Assembly (NCBI GenBank): GCA_937867305.1
Contig: CALMKJ010000133.1
Coordinates: forward strand, 1 to 34,302
Length of the DNA: 34,302 bases
Direction of reading: 5' to 3'
From: an uncultured Ectothiorhodospiraceae bacterium
GTDB taxonomy: Bacteria; Pseudomonadota; Gammaproteobacteria; JAABTG01
Numbering within the stretch: the first letter of the stretch is position 1; each line of letters begins with the position of its first letter. The notes below the pieces were generated by a model. That model was given only the letters and a program-made list of their open reading frames with translations, had not been told where the DNA came from and ran no database searches. Made by a program: the position numbers and the translations under genes. Of this stretch, positions 1 through 7,323 are shown one piece after another.

Positions 1-799
1 CCCGCGAGCCCCGCATGCCGACGCACGCCCCGATGGGATCGATGCGCTGCTCGCGAGTGCGCACCGCGATCTTCGCGCGCGCGCCCGGATCGCGTGCCGC
101 AGCCTTCAGGTCGATCAGCCCGTCCGCGATCTCCGGAACCTCCAGGCGAAAGAGCTCGATCAGCAACTGTGGCGCCGTGCGGCTCACGAACAACTGGGGA
201 CCACGGGGCTCCGAGCGCACCTCCCTCAGGTACCCGCGCAGCCGGTCGCCGGGGCGAATCGCCTCGCGCGGGATCAACTCCTCCTTGAGGACCACGGCCT
301 CGGCATTTCCCCCCAGGTCGATCAGCACGTTACCCCGATCGAGTCGCTTCACCACCCCCGTCACGAGCTCGCCCTGGCGCTCACGGTACTGCTCGACGAC
401 CTGGGCCCTCTCCGCCTCACGGACCTTCTGGACGATCACCTGCTTGGCCGTCTGCGCCGCGATCCGACCGAACGCGACGGACTCCATCGGCTCCTCGATG
501 AAATCGCCCGCATGAACGCCCGGCTTGCGCAGCACCGCTTCACTCAGCCGGACCTGCCGCTCGGGGACGAAAGGCGTCTCCTCCGTGACCGGGGCGTCGT
601 CGGCGACCACCTCCCAGCGGCGAAAGGTGTCGTACGCGCCGGTTTCCCGATTGATCGACACGCGCACGTCGATCTCGCCGCCGTGCTTCTTGCGCGTCGC
701 GCTCGAGAGCGCCGCCTCGATCGCCTCGAAGATGACCTCCTTGCCAACGCCCTTCTCGTTGGAAACGGCGTCCACGACCATGAGGATCTCTTTGCTCAT
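1..799 (-). CDS. nusA: Transcription termination/antitermination factor NusA (N-terminal part, cut by window edge)
   Basis: NusA binds RNA polymerase and nascent RNA and modulates pausing, intrinsic termination and antitermination. Reading the minus strand from the ATG at 797-799 gives a protein starting [20 protein letters not shown], the typical NusA N-terminus. The N-terminal polymerase-binding domain covers about residues 1-125, followed by an S1 domain containing [20 protein letters not shown]. The beginning of KH1, with [14 protein letters not shown], sits at the truncated end. About 266 of the usual 490-500 residues are inside the window. The gene starts 13 bases after the rimP stop and is certainly co-transcribed with it, matching the conserved metY-rimP-nusA-infB operon. 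No frame disruption is seen in the part present. Confidence 0.97.
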   Translation of the reverse strand, partial: MSKEILMVVDAVSNEKGVGKEVIFEAIEAALSSATRKKHGGEIDVRVSINRETGAYDTFRRWEVVADDAPVTEETPFVPERQVRLSEAVLRKPGVHAGDFIEEPMESVAFGRIAAQTAKQVIVQKVREAERAQVVEQYRERQGELVTGVVKRLDRGNVLIDLGGNAEAVVLKEELIPREAIRPGDRLRGYLREVRSEPRGPQLFVSRTAPQLLIELFRLEVPEIADGLIDLKAAARDPGARAKIAVRTREQRIDPIGACVGMRGSR

Positions 800-812
800 C
801 GCCACGCCCCCA

Positions 813-1283
813 TCAGCGCTTTCCGAAGACCGGCTCGGGCGCGAGGTGCGCCCGCCGGATCGCATCGAGCGGCAATACCTTTTCCACCCCATCCTCCAAC
901 ACGACCACGCAACCCTCCCGCATCCCGCGCAGGACACCGGTGACGCTTCGCCGCCCCTCCACCGGAACGTCGAGCTTCACCTTGATCCGCTCGCCCACGA
1001 AACGCTCGAAATGCGCCGGCGTGAACAGCGGGCGTTCGAGTCCCGGCGAGGACACCTCCAGCGTGTAGGCTCCGCGGATCGGGTCCTCCACGTCCAGCAG
1101 GCCGCTCACCTGGTGACTCACTCGCTCGCAGTCGTCGAGCGTCACGCCTTCGGGCCGGTCGATGTACAGCCGCAGGAGCGAGCGCAGCCCCTGCCCCTGG
1201 AGCTCGATGCCCACGAGCTCGCACCCCAGACCCACCACGCTTGGCTCGAGAAGGCGGCGTAGCCGCTCCGCCTCATTGCGCAT
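813..1283 (-). CDS. rimP: Ribosome maturation factor RimP
   Basis: RimP assists maturation of the 30S subunit in the cytoplasm. The 156-aa product begins [20 protein letters not shown] and contains the family block [14 protein letters not shown] followed by [14 protein letters not shown] near residues 80-95. A C-terminal SH3-like beta domain, about residues 95-150, contains [11 protein letters not shown] chose the ATG at 1281-1283 because GAGG lies about six bases upstream. An in-frame TTG at 1301 would add six residues but sits in the terminator tail and lacks a Shine-Dalgarno sequence. The gene lies between tRNA-fMet and nusA, so its transcription must read through two terminator-like hairpins upstream. 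Confidence 0.96.
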   Translation of the reverse strand: MRNEAERLRRLLEPSVVGLGCELVGIELQGQGLRSLLRLYIDRPEGVTLDDCERVSHQVSGLLDVEDPIRGAYTLEVSSPGLERPLFTPAHFERFVGERIKVKLDVPVEGRRSVTGVLRGMREGCVVVLEDGVEKVLPLDAIRRAHLAPEPVFGKR

Positions 1284-1294
1284 TTCCGGCCTCA

Positions 1295-1323
1295 GAAACA
1301 AAAAGTGGGCGCGAGGCCCACTT
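1295..1323 (-). terminator. Intrinsic terminator or attenuator in the rimP leader
   Basis: On the minus strand AAGTGGGC, a 5-base loop and GCCCACTT form a perfect 8-bp stem (1303-1323), followed by a T-rich tail (TTTTTGTTT including the last stem bases). This is a canonical Rho-independent terminator ending about 12 bases before the rimP start codon. No promoter is obvious between it and the tRNA, so it probably limits or attenuates rimP-nusA transcription. Confidence 0.85.
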
Positions 1324-1375
1324 GTTCACGTCCGCACTGGCGACCTCGCCGGCCCGGGACTGCCTGGCCGGCCGT

Positions 1376-1400
1376 AAAGAAAAGCCCCGACGTCGGGGCC
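1376..1400 (-). terminator. Intrinsic terminator downstream of tRNA-fMet
   Basis: On the minus strand the palindrome GCCCCGACGTCGGGGC is followed directly by TTTTCTTT. It lies about 13 bases after the CCA end of the tRNA. It is well placed to end the tRNA transcript and is the first of two terminators before rimP. Confidence 0.85.
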
Positions 1401-1412
1401 TCTCTTGGAACT

Positions 1413-1489
1413 TGGTAGCGGGGGCAGGATTTGAACCTGCGACCTTCGGGTTATGAGCCCGACGAGCTGCCAGACTGCTCCACCCCGCA
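1413..1489 (-). tRNA. metY: Initiator tRNA-fMet (anticodon CAT)
   Basis: This is a complete 77-nt cloverleaf with encoded CCA. The anticodon loop CTCATAA is flanked by the three consecutive G-C pairs (GGG/CCC) that mark initiator tRNAs. The D-stem is GAGC/GCTC, giving the initiator-type A11:U24 pair, and the T-stem is GCAGG/CCTGC. Positions 1 and 72 are T and T, so they are unpaired. This keeps the initiator hallmark of an open 1:72 position, although enterobacterial initiators use C:A there. The location upstream of rimP-nusA matches metY of Escherichia coli. Confidence 0.97.
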
Positions 1490-1502
1490 CCCGAACCCGC
1501 GT

Positions 1503-1531
1503 AGTGTAGTGGCAGGCGTGACCAGGTTCAA
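1503..1531 (-). promoter_or_regulatory. Sigma-70 promoter for tRNA-fMet (metY-rimP-nusA)
   Basis: On the minus strand TTGAAC (1526-1531) and TACACT (1503-1508) are separated by exactly 17 bases. The expected start site is about 6 bases before the mature tRNA 5' end. It is the only strong promoter seen for the tRNA-rimP-nusA transcript. Confidence 0.8.
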
Positions 1532-1585
1532 GCAGCAAAGCAGACCCAGTGAAGCAGACCCGATGCGTCGAATGTCCCCCGGCGG

Positions 1586-1614
1586 GTGACAGCGCAGGTC
1601 GGGCCTGTTACATT
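1586..1614 (+). promoter_or_regulatory. Putative sigma-70 promoter for the 68-aa ORF
   Basis: GTGACA (1586-1591) and TACATT (1609-1614) are spaced by 17 bases on the plus strand, facing the small ORF at 1730. The -10 element sits in a local AT-rich loop bounded by GGCCTG (1602-1607) and CAGGCC (1617-1622), which form a 6-bp inverted repeat. The match to consensus is moderate. Confidence 0.4.
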
Positions 1615-1670
1615 TTCAGGCCAGCGCACGCGCCGCAACGGCGGACGGCCCTCGCGGCTTCACCGTCCCC

Positions 1671-1693
1671 GGGGTGGGGATGGGGGGGCGGGG
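1671..1693 (+). other. G-quadruplex motif in the leader of the 68-aa ORF
   Basis: Four G-runs of 4, 4, 7 and 4 bases are separated by loops of 1, 2 and 1 bases on the plus strand, a very strong quadruplex pattern. It lies between the predicted promoter and the ribosome binding site of the small ORF, so it would be in the mRNA leader. Function is inferred, not shown. Confidence 0.65.
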
Positions 1694-1729
1694 TCGTTGC
1701 GCGGTCCCTGCAACGGCCAGGTAGAGGTC

Positions 1730-1936
1730 ATGTTCGAAAACGAGCAAGCGCTGGGCACCGTCCCTCGGGTCACTGAAGACGACCTGGAACGCAACATCGA
1801 CGATCTGCAGTCACGCATGGATACGCTTCTGGCGCAGGACGGCGAGGAAGACCAGGGACAGGCGAAGGTCCTCGCCGTGCTGCTGCGCAACCGCAGGAAC
1901 ATCATCGAGCTCCTGCGCAGCGGCCGGTTCGTCTGA
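1730..1936 (+). CDS. Small hypothetical protein (68 aa)
   Basis: The 68-aa product begins MFENEQALGTVPRVTEDDLE and ends LLRNRRNIIELLRSGRFV. I do not recognise the family. It is charged and appears almost entirely helical, with an acidic N-terminal half and a basic C-terminal helix. No signal peptide or membrane segment is visible. The ATG at 1730 is preceded by AGGTAGAGGTC, a good ribosome binding site. The same frame is open further upstream to 1586, but that part reads as a GC-rich leader with the G-quadruplex motif and looks non-coding. It is transcribed away from tRNA-fMet and toward zapG, with 42 bases between the two stops. Confidence 0.6.
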   Translation: MFENEQALGTVPRVTEDDLERNIDDLQSRMDTLLAQDGEEDQGQAKVLAVLLRNRRNIIELLRSGRFV

Positions 1937-1978
1937 GGGGCGCCCCACCGCCGCCCCCTCTCGCGCGACCGCCCGGGG

Positions 1979-2389
1979 TCACCCGAAAGGCGTCGACCCC
2001 TTTCTCGGCGCGTCCGCGGAAGGACCCTCCCCCTCGCCCCCCAGGCCCTCTGCCCCCCCCAGAAGCCCCCTCTCGGGCAGTTCCAGGGCCGGCGCCGGAC
2101 TCTCGGCACTGCAAAGCGAGCGCACCCCTCCCGCCATGTGCTCGTAGATGGCCCGGTAGGAGGAGGTGAGCCCCTGGAACAGGTCCGAGGTCCGCCGGAA
2201 GTGCTGATAGACCTGTTCCCGGTAGGCCTTCAATTCCGCGTTGAGCCGGTCGATCTCCGCCTGGAGCCGGCGCCGCTGCAGGTGGTCCGGAAGCAGCAGC
2301 AGGTAGACGGTGAAGGCACCGATGGCGAACCCCGCCAGAAACGGCACCACCGCCACCGTCCACTCCTCACCGGTCCACAGCCCGCCCAT
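1979..2389 (-). CDS. zapG: YhcB/ZapG-family (DUF1043) inner-membrane protein
   Basis: The 136-aa product has one N-terminal membrane segment (about residues 11-33, WTVAVVPFLAGFAIGAFTVY), then a coiled coil and the family signature. The signature pieces are LNAELKAYREQVYQHF, then TSDLFQGLTSSYRAIYEHM and GGVRSLC. The C-terminal tail is Gly/Pro/Glu-rich and variable. Members of this family (Escherichia coli YhcB, about 132 aa) are linked to coordination of cell envelope growth and division. The ATG at 2387-2389 follows a GGGAGAGGGAG ribosome binding site. The frame stays open upstream, but that part has no membrane-protein character and was left out. The gene stands alone and is convergent with the 68-aa ORF. 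Confidence 0.85.
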   Translation of the reverse strand: MGGLWTGEEWTVAVVPFLAGFAIGAFTVYLLLLPDHLQRRRLQAEIDRLNAELKAYREQVYQHFRRTSDLFQGLTSSYRAIYEHMAGGVRSLCSAESPAPALELPERGLLGGAEGLGGEGEGPSADAPRKGSTPFG

Positions 2390-2549
2390 GTGCTCCCTCT
2401 CCCGTGTCGTTCGTCCGCGCCTTCCGCCCGGGCCGGCCGCCGCAATCGGCGACCCCGGGCCTCGCCCCGGAGTGTACCAGGGTCCCGGCGGAATTCGGGG
2501 GGCTCGCGCCGTCGCGCAGGACGGCACCGCGCGGCGCAGGCTCGAGTCC

Positions 2550-3665
2550 TCAGGCAGAGTGGGAGGCGAGGCGAACCGGTTGCCGGCGGCCACCCCACTG
2601 GCCGGGCCGGGCCTCGAACACACCCGCACAGGCGGTCCCGCAACGGTCGCAGCGCCCGTCGGCCGTCAGGTGCCAGGTCGACAGGACGTACCCATCACGC
2701 CCGACCAGGACCTGCCCGCACTGATGGCAGTACGTGCTCTCCCCCTGCGGGTCGTGGACGTTCCCGACGTAGGCGTAGCGCACACCGTTCTCCATCGCGA
2801 TGCGGCGGGCGCGCGTGAGCGTCGCGTGGGGGGTCGGCGGGGTCTCCATCATCTTCCATGCAGGGTGGAAGGCCGTGAAGTGCATGGGCACTTCCGGGCC
2901 GAGCTCCTTGACCACCCAGCGCGTCATGGCCTCGATCTCCTCGCTCGAGTCGTTCTCTCCCGGGATCAACAGGGTGGTGAGCTCCAGCCAGACCCGGGTC
3001 TCGTGCTTCAGGTACACCAGGGTGTCGAGCACCGGCTGCAGGTGCCCACCGCAGAGCCGTTGATAGAAGTCGTCGCTGAACCCCTTCAGGTCCACGTTGG
3101 CCGCGTCCATCCACTGGAAGAGCTCTCGCCGCGGCTCGGCGGTCACGTAGCCTGCCGTCACCGCCACCGACCGGATGCCCCGGGGCCGACAGACCTTCGC
3201 CGTCTCGACCGCGTACTCCAGGAAGATCACCGGGTCGTTGTAGGTGTACGCCACACTGCGGCAGCCCAGGCGCTCCGCGGCCCGCGCCAGAGTCTCGGGG
3301 TCCGCCGCGTCCATCAGCGTGTCCATCTCCCGGGATTTGCTCATGTCCCAGTTCTGGCAGAACTTGCAGGCGAGGTTGCAGCCGGCCGTCCCGAACGAGA
3401 GCACCGGAGTCCCCGGCAGGAAATGGTTGAGGGGCTTCTTTTCGATGGGGTCGACACAGAAACCGCTCGAGCGACCGAAGGTGGTCGACACGATCTGGTT
3501 CTCGACCCGCGCCCGCACGAAGCACAGACCCCGCTGCCCCTCGTGGAGCTTGCAGAACCGGGGACACACGTCGCATTGCACGCGCCCGTCCTCGAGCCGG
3601 TGCCAGTAGCGGGTCGGCACCACCCCGGGGTCCCGCAACGAAACGCCCTGCGCCTCGAAGGTCAC
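2550..3665 (-). CDS. amrS: AmmeMemoRadiSam system radical SAM enzyme AmrS
   Basis: This is a 371-aa radical SAM protein. C96, C100 and C103 in GTAGCNLACKFCQNWDMSK form the CxxxCxxC site that binds the [4Fe-4S] cluster and SAM. An N-terminal cysteine cluster (C31, C34, C38, C48, in VQCDVCPRFCKL and RGLC) and a C-terminal pair (YCHQCG, GRCDRCG) may bind metal. The family is defined by co-occurrence with AmrB (Memo-like) and AmrA (AMMECR1-like). The reaction is not settled to my knowledge. I chose the GTG at 3663-3665 because GGGAGGG lies six bases upstream. A GTG at 3680 would add five residues. The gene is divergent from amrB-amrA across about 70 bases. Confidence 0.92.
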   Translation of the reverse strand: MTFEAQGVSLRDPGVVPTRYWHRLEDGRVQCDVCPRFCKLHEGQRGLCFVRARVENQIVSTTFGRSSGFCVDPIEKKPLNHFLPGTPVLSFGTAGCNLACKFCQNWDMSKSREMDTLMDAADPETLARAAERLGCRSVAYTYNDPVIFLEYAVETAKVCRPRGIRSVAVTAGYVTAEPRRELFQWMDAANVDLKGFSDDFYQRLCGGHLQPVLDTLVYLKHETRVWLELTTLLIPGENDSSEEIEAMTRWVVKELGPEVPMHFTAFHPAWKMMETPPTPHATLTRARRIAMENGVRYAYVGNVHDPQGESTYCHQCGQVLVGRDGYVLSTWHLTADGRCDRCGTACAGVFEARPGQWGGRRQPVRLASHSA

Positions 3666-3737
3666 GACCGGCCCTCCCACTCGCGCCGTACTTTCCTATA
3701 CTCGTCGTAGTAGGCCTCGTTGCGAGGAAAATCAAGC

Positions 3738-4541
3738 ATGAGCGTCGTGCGCAGGCCCGCCGTGGCGGGGATGTTCTACCCGGACGACCCGGAGGAGCTT
3801 CGCGAGACGGTCGAGGCGCTCCTTGCCGACGCCTCCGACCCCGCCGACACCGCCCGGGACGGCTCGCCCCCCAAGGCCCTCGTCGCGCCCCACGCCGGTT
3901 ACGTCTATTCGGGCCCGGTCGCGGCCACCGCCTACGCCCGCCTCGGCCGGGCACGCGAGACCGTTCGCCGGGTCGTCCTGCTGGGCCCCAGCCACCACGT
4001 GGCCTTCCGAGGTCTCGCGGCCTCCCGCGCCGAGTTCTTCGAGACTCCGCTCGGCAGGATCGCTGTGGACACCAGGGCGCTCGCCGAGCTCGCCGACCTG
4101 CCGCAGGTGCAGGTCCTCGACGCGGCCCACGCCCGCGAGCACAGCCTGGAGGTGCACCTGCCCTTCCTGCAGGTCGCACTGAGGGACTTCCAGCTCGTCC
4201 CCCTCGTGGTGGGCGACGCCACGGCGGCGGAGGTCGCCCAGGTCCTCGAGCGGCTCTGGGGAGGGCCGGAGACCCTGATCGTGGTGAGCTCGGACCTGAG
4301 CCACTATCACGACTACGCGACTGCCCGCCGCCTGGACCGGGAGACCTCGCGGTTCATCCAGGACCTGTCTCCGGTCCCGTTGCACGGGGAGCAGGCCTGC
4401 GGCTGCCGCCCCGTCAGCGGGCTGCTGCAGGCCGCCCGCGACCACGGATTGCAGGCCCGGCTCCTCGACCTGCGGAGCTCGGGGGACACCGCGGGGCCGC
4501 GCGATCGCGTGGTGGGTTACGGGGCATACGCCTTTGCCTGA
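3738..4541 (+). CDS. amrB: AmmeMemoRadiSam system protein AmrB (Memo-like)
   Basis: The 267-aa protein belongs to the Memo family, which shares its fold with LigB-type extradiol dioxygenases. Visible candidate metal-site motifs are VAPHAGYVYSGPVAA, LLGPSHHVAF and the C-terminal ACGCRPVSGLL, equivalent to the two histidines and the cysteine of human MEMO1. The block SSDLSHYHDY near residue 195 is also typical. The ATG at 3738 follows GAGGA. A TTG at 3720 would add six residues. The stop overlaps the start of amrA, so the two genes are translationally coupled. A TATACT at 3697-3702 could be a -10 element, but no -35 is evident. Confidence 0.93.
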   Translation: MSVVRRPAVAGMFYPDDPEELRETVEALLADASDPADTARDGSPPKALVAPHAGYVYSGPVAATAYARLGRARETVRRVVLLGPSHHVAFRGLAASRAEFFETPLGRIAVDTRALAELADLPQVQVLDAAHAREHSLEVHLPFLQVALRDFQLVPLVVGDATAAEVAQVLERLWGGPETLIVVSSDLSHYHDYATARRLDRETSRFIQDLSPVPLHGEQACGCRPVSGLLQAARDHGLQARLLDLRSSGDTAGPRDRVVGYGAYAFA

Positions 4542-5136
4542 GAGGCTGACCCCAGGGCAGCGGCGCACTCTGCTCGAGGTCGCCCGCGCCTCCATCGCCC
4601 ACGGACTCGCCCACGGAGCCCCTCTGCCCGCTCGGGCGGAGGACTACGAGCCGGCGTTGCGCCCCCAGCGGGCAACCTTCGTCACCCTCGAGTCGGGGGG
4701 CGCGCTGCGCGGATGCATCGGCAGCCTGGAGGCATACCAACCGCTCGTGGAAGACGTCGCCCAGCACGCGTTCGACGCCGCCTTCGAGGACCCCCGGTTC
4801 CCACCGGTCACGCGGGAGGAGGCACCCCGCCTGGCCGTGCACGTCTCGGTGCTGTCGCCTCGCGAGCCGCTGGACATCCGCGACGAGGAGGAACTCCTCC
4901 GGTTGCTGCGCCCCGGGGTGGACGGGCTCGTCATCGCGCAGGGCCATCGGCGCGCGACGTTCCTGCCGTCGGTGTGGGACAGCCTCCCCGAGCCTGCCGA
5001 GTTCCTCGCCCACCTCAAACGCAAGGCCGGCATCCCGTCAGGGCCCTCCCGGGAGGCACTGCAGGCCTGGCGCTACACCACGGAAAGCTTCGGCGATGCC
5101 GGAAGCGGCGACGCGCCCGGCTGCGGCACCACCTGA
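4534..5136 (+). CDS. amrA: AmmeMemoRadiSam system protein AmrA (AMMECR1-like)
   Basis: The 200-aa product carries the AMMECR1 domain through most of its length, including the hallmark GALRGCIGSLEAYQPLVEDV near residues 56-76. FDAAFEDPRFPPVTREE and VDGLVIAQGHRRATFLPSVW follow. Human AMMECR1 and bacterial AmrA share the LRGCIG motif, and the molecular role is unresolved. The likely start is a TTG at 4534, overlapping the last eight bases of amrB, because no ATG or GTG is placed suitably. The start is therefore less certain than the rest. The last ~15 residues (DAGSGDAPGCGTT) are a variable tail. It is convergent with the pentapeptide-repeat gene, with 24 bases between stops. Confidence 0.92.
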   Translation: MPERLTPGQRRTLLEVARASIAHGLAHGAPLPARAEDYEPALRPQRATFVTLESGGALRGCIGSLEAYQPLVEDVAQHAFDAAFEDPRFPPVTREEAPRLAVHVSVLSPREPLDIRDEEELLRLLRPGVDGLVIAQGHRRATFLPSVWDSLPEPAEFLAHLKRKAGIPSGPSREALQAWRYTTESFGDAGSGDAPGCGTT

Positions 5137-5160
5137 GCGGACCCGGCCACCCCCACCCCC

Positions 5161-6072
5161 TCACTCCCGGGCGCAGGACCCGACCGACTGCGGGGCGCAG
5201 AGGCGCCCGTCCACCCAAACGGCCCGCCCCAGCGCGGCACCTTCGAGCCGGGCACCCTGGAGCCGCGCCCGGGTGAGGTCCGCATATCGGAGGTCCGCAC
5301 CGGAGAGGTCCGCCGCGCTGAGGTCCGCGCCGGAAAGATTCGTCCCGACCAGCGAGGCACCGGAGAGGTCCGCCGCCGCCAGGTTGGCCCGGGCGAGGTC
5401 CGCATAGGCAAGGTCGGCCCTGGGGAGCCGCGTCTGGGTCATGCGGGCCTCCCGGGCCTTGGCGTTGCGCAGGAGGGCGCCGGACAGGTCGAGACCGGCC
5501 ACGTCGAGCCCTTCGAGCCGGCAGTCGTGCCAGTCCACCCCGGGGGCAGGGTCAGCGTTGCAGTGCGGGCCGGAAGGTGGTTGAGGTTTCGTCGTGAGCA
5601 CCGCGACCATGGTCACCAGCGCCAGCGCCGCCGCGACGCCCAGCCACGCCCAGCCCCGTCGGCTCGGGGCGGACCGGCGCACGTCGCGCAGGAAGTCCTG
5701 GCGTTTGCGGCGGGCACGTACGAGCGCCTCGGGCTCGGGACGGCGCCGCTCCTTGCCCGAGCGCCGCTCCGCGATCTCAGGGGAGGGCACCTGACCGGCG
5801 CGACGATCGACACCGCTGCGCTCGTCCTCCCGCAGACGCAGTCGCCACAGCGTGTCCTCGTTGGAGAGCTCCTCCAGCCCCGCTGGCAAGAGCTCACTGC
5901 GCGACCCGAGGGGTACCCACGCGGTCCCGTCGCGGCTCACCTCGTCGCCCAGACGCACCCGGCCGAGGACGATGTAGCGTGCGACCTGAGCGGCCGCGAA
6001 GGGTCCCCGGACCTCGCCTGCGCGCCGGACGTACCAGGCGCCCCGTTCCATTCCCGCTTCAGTGTCCGACAC
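5161..6072 (-). CDS. Membrane-anchored GYF_2 / pentapeptide-repeat protein
   Basis: The 303-aa protein has an unusual domain order. Residues 12-63 (WYVRRAGEVRGPFAAAQVAR) resemble a GYF_2 domain with its G-x-x-x-GPF core. Residues 85-140 are a highly basic linker with DRR and ERRSGKERRR. Residues 141-160 form one membrane segment (WAWLGVAAALALVTMVAVLT). Residues 185-285 are pentapeptide repeats of the A(D/N)LSx type (for example AAADLSGASLVGTNLSGADL). It closes with GRLCAPQSVGSC, a cysteine-containing cap seen on other pentapeptide proteins. The basic flank before the membrane segment predicts a cytoplasmic GYF_2 domain and a periplasmic beta-helix. The start is GTG 6072; ATG 6051 is an alternative. 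Function unknown. Confidence 0.8.
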   Translation of the reverse strand: MSDTEAGMERGAWYVRRAGEVRGPFAAAQVARYIVLGRVRLGDEVSRDGTAWVPLGSRSELLPAGLEELSNEDTLWRLRLREDERSGVDRRAGQVPSPEIAERRSGKERRRPEPEALVRARRKRQDFLRDVRRSAPSRRGWAWLGVAAALALVTMVAVLTTKPQPPSGPHCNADPAPGVDWHDCRLEGLDVAGLDLSGALLRNAKAREARMTQTRLPRADLAYADLARANLAAADLSGASLVGTNLSGADLSAADLSGADLRYADLTRARLQGARLEGAALGRAVWVDGRLCAPQSVGSCARE

Positions 6073-6114
6073 GGATGCCGATAGTCCTCTTCACGGGCAA
6101 ACTCCGCCGAACCC

Positions 6115-7323
6115 ATGGCCCGGCCCTTGGACATCCCGCGCATCGCACTCGGCCCGGCCACCGGGCCCTCCAGCACCGACGCTCCTGCCCTCGAGAGCTG
6201 GCGGGTCGGGCAGATCCTCTCGATCCGCGTGGTCGAGGCCCCGGCTCCGGGACGCGCGGTCCTGATGATGGCAGGCCAGCGCATCGAAGCCCAGACCGAG
6301 GTCCCCCTCACTCCGGGGCAACGGTTGACGGCGCGCGTGGAGACGACCGAGCCGCCCCAGGTGCTGCGAATCCTGACCCCGGCAGACCCCGGCAGCACCA
6401 GCCACAACGGTGTGCGCGCGGCTCAGCCGCTGGCGCCGGCCGGCCATGAGGCCCCGGACACCGTTCTGCGCGAAGCCCTCCGCTCCGTTCTGCCCTCCGC
6501 CGGCTCCCTGAAGGGAGTGCTGGAGTCCCTACCGGCCCTGCCCCAGGCGTCGGGGGCGGCCGGCAGGCTTCTCGCTACCCTGCCCACGGTCACGCAGGTT
6601 TCGCAGGGGCCGGGGCTTCGCGCCGCGGTAGAGGACAGCGGTACCTTTCTCGAGGCCCGTCTCGCCACCATGGCGCCAGGGCAGCCGCCGCTCAACGATC
6701 TGAAGGCCCGGTTGCTCCGGCTGGCGGCCCTGCTCCCGAGGGCGGCCACCCAGCAGGAACCTTTAGCCCACCCGTCGCGGGCGGCGGGAGCGCAGAACCC
6801 CCCTCGTCCCTCGGGCCAAATCCCGGACGACCCGAGCGTCCTGCCGGCAGGGGCGTCGGGCGAGGCCCTGCGGGCGAGGTCCGAGATTGAAGCGGCCGTC
6901 GCCCGGATCGAGCTGAATCAACTCCGGGCGGTGCCCCACAGCGAAGGGCCCCACCCCGGGTGGCTCGTCGAGGTCCCGGTGCGCTCGGCCGATCACCTCG
7001 ACGTGCTCAGCCTCCACATCGAGCCTGAGGCCGACTCCGGCCTCGCCGGGGGTCCCGGCGCCTGGACCGTCTCCCTCGCGCTCGACCTCGAACCGCTGGG
7101 CCCGGTCCAGGCGCGGGTCGTCTGGCAAGCAGGGAGTGTCGCCACGACGATCTGGGCGGAGGACCCCGCTACGCTCGACCTGCTGCGCCAGAGAAGTGAG
7201 GACCTCACCGCCGCCCTGCGCGGCGCGGGACTGGAGCCGCGAGGCGTCCGCTGTCTGCCGGGCCCGGGGCCCGGATTCCGCGCACCCCGCCTGCCCGATG
7301 CCCTGCTCGACCTGCGCGCGTGA
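6115..7323 (+). CDS. Second FliK-like flagellar hook-length control protein
   Basis: This 402-aa protein has an Ala/Pro-rich N-terminal two thirds and a C-terminal Flg_hook (FliK_C)-like domain at about residues 285-390. The core is HLDVLSLHIEP, then WTVSLALDLEPLGPVQARVV and LDLLRQRSEDLTAALRGAGL, which matches the fold core of FliK ('L.L.P..LG.v.v.l', followed by a final helix of the 'L...L..aGl' type). It is clearly distinct from the fliK at 23743-24960. It overlaps the downstream FlhB-like gene by four bases (GTGA), so the two are coupled. I infer a role in hook-length or export specificity, but it may be a divergent accessory protein. The ATG at 6115 has only a weak ribosome binding site. 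Confidence 0.75.
   Translation: MARPLDIPRIALGPATGPSSTDAPALESWRVGQILSIRVVEAPAPGRAVLMMAGQRIEAQTEVPLTPGQRLTARVETTEPPQVLRILTPADPGSTSHNGVRAAQPLAPAGHEAPDTVLREALRSVLPSAGSLKGVLESLPALPQASGAAGRLLATLPTVTQVSQGPGLRAAVEDSGTFLEARLATMAPGQPPLNDLKARLLRLAALLPRAATQQEPLAHPSRAAGAQNPPRPSGQIPDDPSVLPAGASGEALRARSEIEAAVARIELNQLRAVPHSEGPHPGWLVEVPVRSADHLDVLSLHIEPEADSGLAGGPGAWTVSLALDLEPLGPVQARVVWQAGSVATTIWAEDPATLDLLRQRSEDLTAALRGAGLEPRGVRCLPGPGPGFRAPRLPDALLDLRA

Noticed and set aside
3697..3702. TATACT as a -10 element for amrB-amrA
   Set aside because: No -35 match at 16-18 bases spacing, so it is mentioned only in the text.
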